From positions 1 through 64,000 of the forward strand of contig NZ_JAUSSN010000002.1 in assembly GCF_030812335.1 (NCBI RefSeq): DNA of 64,000 bases, given 5' to 3'. Positions 61,108-64,000 of the stretch are shown one piece after another. The position numbers were made by a program, and so were the translations under genes. The stretch is from Pseudarthrobacter oxydans (GTDB lineage Bacteria > Actinomycetota > Actinomycetes > Actinomycetales > Micrococcaceae). Within the stretch, counting starts at the first letter, position 1. Each line of letters starts with the position of its first letter. The notes under the pieces are model-generated. The model was not told the origin of the DNA. It searched no databases and saw only the letters and a list, made by a program, of their open reading frames with translations.

Positions 61108-61722
61108 ATGGAGTCTGCACACTATTTCAGCGCCCAGCCGGCCGGGCCGTTCACCCGCAAGCCTCTGACCGTGGAGCTTGCTGGTGAGACCCGGCACCTG
61201 CAGACGTCCTCGGGCATCTTCAGCCCGGACGGCATCGACAAGGGCACGGCCGTGCTGCTTGCCGAGGCACCCGCCCCGGCCCCGCAGGGAACGCTGCTGG
61301 ATATCGGCTGCGGCTGGGGTCCGATCGCCCTGACCCTGGCCCTCCGGGCTCCGCACGCCCGGGTCTACGCCGTGGACGTCAACGAACGGTGCGTGACCCT
61401 GACCAACGAGAACGCCGCGCTGTTGGGGCTGGGCAATGTCACGGCCAGCACGCCCGACGCCGTCGACCCCGGGCTCCGCTTCGACACGATCTGGTCCAAC
61501 CCTCCCATCCGGATCGGCAAGGACGAGCTGCATGCCCTGCTGCTGCTGTGGCTGCCGCGGCTGGCGCCCGGCGGCTCCGCGTGGCTGGTGGTGCAGAAGA
61601 ACCTGGGGTCGGATTCCCTGCAGCGCTGGCTCGCCGCGGAACTGGACAGCAGCTTCACGGTGACGCGCGAGAGCACCTCGAAGTCTTTCCGCATCCTTCG
61701 GGTCAGGAAAGCGTCCCAGTAG
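61108..61722 (+). CDS. Class I SAM-dependent methyltransferase, RsmC-like
   Basis: 204 residues. The SAM-binding loop is LLDIGCGWGPIALTLAL and the catalytic NPP motif is SNPPIRIGKDELH, as in small-subunit rRNA guanine-N2 methyltransferases (MTS domain). It is a short single-domain form compared with E. coli RsmC. Its last 20 bases overlap the 3' end of dapF on the other strand. Confidence 0.85.
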   Translation: MESAHYFSAQPAGPFTRKPLTVELAGETRHLQTSSGIFSPDGIDKGTAVLLAEAPAPAPQGTLLDIGCGWGPIALTLALRAPHARVYAVDVNERCVTLTNENAALLGLGNVTASTPDAVDPGLRFDTIWSNPPIRIGKDELHALLLLWLPRLAPGGSAWLVVQKNLGSDSLQRWLAAELDSSFTVTRESTSKSFRILRVRKASQ

Positions 61723-62659
61723 CGACGATCACCGCAGGGCCGCTGAGCTCGACGTGCTCGTGGCCCTCCGCCCCGAGGAAGAACTTCACTCCGACGACGC
61801 CGCCCGGGACGTGGACGCTCCACACGTCCGGGGCGCCCTGGCCGGCCCAGTGGCGGATCGCGACGGCGGCCGCGCAGGCGCCGGTGCCGCAGGACTGGGT
61901 CTCCCCCACTCCCCGCTCATGTACGCGCATGGTGATGGTTCCGACGCCGTCGTGGACCAGCGGCTCGGACGGGACGACGAACTCGACGTTGGTGCCGCGG
62001 GGCGGCGTGGGGTCCACGTGGGGTGGGGTGAACAGCTGCGTGGCTTCCAGCTCGGCCAGCTCGGCCAGCGCCACGACGGTATGCGGGTTCCCCATGCTGA
62101 CGGACAGGGCGGGCCGTGCGACCTCGAGGCCCGTTGCGCTGACCAGCGAATCCATGGCCCGTGCGGTGGCCTCGCCGGGGAAGATGAACTCCCAAGGGCC
62201 CATGTCGACGGCGTAGCCGGCGGCGGTGCGGACGATCGTTTTGGCGCCGCCCCGGGTGCCGATGGTCAGCGATTCGCCGGCGGGCAGCTCGACCAGACCC
62301 TCGGCGATCAGGAAGTGCACAAAGACGCGGACGCCGTTGCCGCACATCTCGGAGAGCGAGCCGTCGCCGTTGCGGTAATCCATGAACCATGCGGCGTCCG
62401 GGTGTTCCGTCAGCAGCTCCTGGCCCTCCGGTAGCAGCCGGGACGGGACGGCGCGGATCAGTCCGTCGCCACCGATGCCGCGGTGCCGGTCACAGAGTGC
62501 CGCGACCTGTTCGGGCGTCACTGCCAGGGTGCCGTTGGGGTCCGCCAGGAGCACGAAGTCGTTCCCGGTGCCGTGGCCTTTGGAAAACTTGAGTCCGCTC
62601 AGGGCTGCAGTGTCACCGGTGGAGTTGCGGTCAGCGGCCAGGGCCAGGGTTTCATCCAT
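61703..62659 (-). CDS. dapF: Diaminopimelate epimerase
   Basis: Converts LL- to meso-diaminopimelate for lysine synthesis and peptidoglycan. 318 residues with the two catalytic cysteines in LSEMCGNGVRVF and ETQSCGTGACAAAV, plus GHGTGNDFVLL. A 20-residue N-terminal extension precedes the usual start (about residue 21). Convergent overlap of 20 bases with the methyltransferase gene. Confidence 0.95.
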   Translation of the reverse strand: MDETLALAADRNSTGDTAALSGLKFSKGHGTGNDFVLLADPNGTLAVTPEQVAALCDRHRGIGGDGLIRAVPSRLLPEGQELLTEHPDAAWFMDYRNGDGSLSEMCGNGVRVFVHFLIAEGLVELPAGESLTIGTRGGAKTIVRTAAGYAVDMGPWEFIFPGEATARAMDSLVSATGLEVARPALSVSMGNPHTVVALAELAELEATQLFTPPHVDPTPPRGTNVEFVVPSEPLVHDGVGTITMRVHERGVGETQSCGTGACAAAVAIRHWAGQGAPDVWSVHVPGGVVGVKFFLGAEGHEHVELSGPAVIVATGTLS

Positions 62660-62742
62660 GCTCCAAGGTTACCGTTCCGGGCCGGGCCGCCGGCTGACCG
62701 CCCCGGCAAGCCGCCCCGGCAGGCCACTGCCTCAGGGGTCTT

Positions 62743-63837
62743 TCAGCCGGCGAGGCAGAGGGCGGCGGCCCTGGCCACGAGGTCCGGGTCCTGCCAGTCG
62801 AGCCAGTGGATCCGGGGGTCGGCACGGAACCAGGTCAGCTGCCGGCGGGCGAACTGCCGGGTCGCGACGATGGTCTCCTCCGCAGCCTGCGCCACGTCGG
62901 ATTCGCCGTCGAGGAACCTGAGGAACTGGGCGTAGCCGAGCGCGCGCGGGGCCGTCCGGCCGAGCCGGAGCCCGGCGGCGTCGAGGGTCCGGACCTCCTC
63001 GAGCAGCCCGCGTTCCACCATGGCGTGGACCCGGCGGGCGAGCCGTTCCCGGAGCTCCCCGCGGTCCACCTCAAGCCCGATCTGCACCGCGGGCCGGACG
63101 TACTCGCGGGTGGGCATGAAGGAGCTGAAGGGCCTTCCGGTCAGCTCGAACACCTCGAGCGCGCGGATGATCCGGCGCGCGTCGCCGAGCCGGCCGGCGG
63201 AGACCGGGTCCACGCCTTCCAGCCGGGCGCGCAGCGGCGCCGCCCCGACGGCTTCCAGTTCCGCCTCGAGCCGGTGCCTGATGGCCGGGTCCGTGCCCGG
63301 GAATTCCAGCACGTCCAGGGCGGCACGGACGTAGAGCCCGGAGCCTCCGGCCAGGATGGCGCGTTTTCCGCGGGCGTGGATGTCGGCGATGAGCGCACGG
63401 GCCTGCTGCTGGAAGTCCGAGACGCTCGCTTCCTCGGTCACGTCCAGGATGTCCAGGAGGTGGTGCGGCACTCCCCTGCGTTCAGCCTCGGTGATCTTGG
63501 CGGTACCTATGTCCATGCCGCGGTAGAACTGCATGGAATCGGCGTTGATGACCTCGCCGCCGAGCTCCAGTGCCAGCGCGACGGCGAGGTCGGACTTGCC
63601 GGAACCGGTCGGCCCGACGACGGCGATGACCGGCAGCGCCGGTCCCGCACTGTCCTGGGCTATGCCGGCCTGGGCTGCACCGGGCTGGGCTGCACCGGGC
63701 TGGGCTGCACCGGGCTGGGCTGCACCGGTGCGGGCCGCGCCGGCCGGTCCTGCGCTGGCCGGTCCTGCGCTGGCCAGGGCTGCGCCGACCCCCGTGGCCT
63801 GGGCTTGGCCCGCCGGGGCGTCCTGCGGGTCCGCCAC
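62743..63837 (-). CDS. miaA: tRNA dimethylallyltransferase, repeat-rich N-terminal extension
   Basis: Adds a dimethylallyl group to A37 of tRNAs reading U-starting codons. The P-loop GPTGSGKS is at residues 75-82, whereas it is normally near residue 10. The extra 65 residues are low complexity: [15 protein letters not shown] and [10 protein letters not shown], coded by tandem 15-base units. GTG at 63837 is the only usable start I can find, so the extension is probably translated. It starts 3 bases after the upstream gene's stop, probable miaB. Confidence 0.93.
   Translation of the reverse strand: MADPQDAPAGQAQATGVGAALASAGPASAGPAGAARTGAAQPGAAQPGAAQPGAAQAGIAQDSAGPALPVIAVVGPTGSGKSDLAVALALELGGEVINADSMQFYRGMDIGTAKITEAERRGVPHHLLDILDVTEEASVSDFQQQARALIADIHARGKRAILAGGSGLYVRAALDVLEFPGTDPAIRHRLEAELEAVGAAPLRARLEGVDPVSAGRLGDARRIIRALEVFELTGRPFSSFMPTREYVRPAVQIGLEVDRGELRERLARRVHAMVERGLLEEVRTLDAAGLRLGRTAPRALGYAQFLRFLDGESDVAQAAEETIVATRQFARRQLTWFRADPRIHWLDWQDPDLVARAAALCLAG
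63670..63771. repeat. 15-base tandem repeats inside miaA
   Basis: Four copies of CTGGGCTGCACCGGG (63670-63729, the last ending T) and two of GGCCGGTCCTGCGCT (63742-63771). In frame they encode pentapeptides of the QPGAA and SAGPA type. Confidence 0.9.
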
Positions 63838-63840
63838 GGG

Positions 63841-64000
63841 CTAGCGGCCGCGGACGGGAAGGCTGGGCATGCCCAGGGACACTCCCGTGGTTCCGGCCGC
63901 GGATCCCGGAACGGGTGCCCCGCAGGAGTCGGCCTGGGACCTGTCCCAGGCGTCACCGGCCCGGGAGCGGCGAAGGCTGTAGTCGTCCGCCGACGCCGGG
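63841..64000 (-). CDS. C-terminus of a gene upstream of miaA, probably miaB (partial)
   Basis: The minus-strand frame is open from the right edge to TAG at 63841-63843, giving 52 residues that include [15 protein letters not shown] and end [12 protein letters not shown]. Order miaB-miaA-dapF is usual in actinobacteria and such a tail follows MiaB TRAM domains there, so tRNA methylthiotransferase MiaB is likely. The catalytic part is outside the window. Confidence 0.55.
   Translation of the reverse strand, partial: PASADDYSLRRSRAGDAWDRSQADSCGAPVPGSAAGTTGVSLGMPSLPVRGR

Overview
The window is chromosomal DNA from a high-GC Gram-positive actinobacterium, most likely Arthrobacter/Pseudarthrobacter or a close relative in the Micrococcaceae. 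This rests on very GC-rich third codon positions, frequent GTG starts, a PriA-type dual histidine/tryptophan isomerase, a mycothiol-type DinB-fold protein, an actinobacterial LexA with TCGAAC-type boxes, and the gene orders argCJBDFR-GH, infC-rpmI-rplT and miaB-miaA-dapF-hflX. Nothing looks like a prophage, plasmid or CRISPR locus. Almost everything is ordinary core genome, with short accessory patches between.

Layout. 1-436: leader of an rRNA operon that lies beyond the left edge on the minus strand, behind tyrS. 437-10109: tyrS, a HelD-like helicase, apt with an unknown partner, then an alkylation-repair group (Mpg, Ada-AlkA fusion, Ogt), a cluster of large palindromic repeats, a mycothiol-dependent-type protein and a PdxH-like oxidase. 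10155-19079: the whole arginine pathway on the minus strand (argC, J, B, D, F, R, then G, H), with an ArgR-like operator and a probably leaderless argC. 19286-21605: fatty acid desaturase and quinone oxidoreductase. 21711-29632: a 1323-residue Pls-like single-module NRPS, an M1 aminopeptidase, a DUF222/HNH protein and a Sfp-type phosphopantetheinyl transferase with no recognisable start codon. 29632-36788: pheST, a small HExxH protein with a SIMPL protein, pyroglutamyl peptidase, and a radical SAM gene behind a LexA box. 36846-45401: split transhydrogenase (pntA1, pntA2, pntB) with mutT, small stress or unknown proteins, and three transporter or membrane genes. 45472-49402: infC-rpmI-rplT-trmH, where infC appears to start at ATT behind an attenuator-like hairpin, plus a DUF1844 gene. 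49449-55284: his genes (hisC, hisB, hisH, a 52-residue membrane protein, priA) followed by sseB and an MFS gene. 55341-64000: a LysM cell-division-inhibitor-like gene divergent from lexA across two LexA boxes, dinG, hflX, a methyltransferase, dapF, miaA and the C-terminus of a probable miaB.

The most distinctive system is the 21.7-29.6 kb locus. The adenylation domain, one carrier domain and three tandem membrane/left-handed-beta-helix units match the architecture and length of epsilon-poly-L-lysine synthetase (Pls). The next gene is a cytosolic M1 aminopeptidase that could degrade the product, and a phosphopantetheinyl transferase that could activate the carrier lies 3.2 kb away. A hand-read specificity code contains an acidic pocket residue, which suggests a basic monomer. 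This may be a cationic homopoly(amino acid) pathway. The product and the condition of the transferase gene are unresolved.

Gene functions, starts and regulatory sites were read by eye. No database search, alignment or folding program was run.
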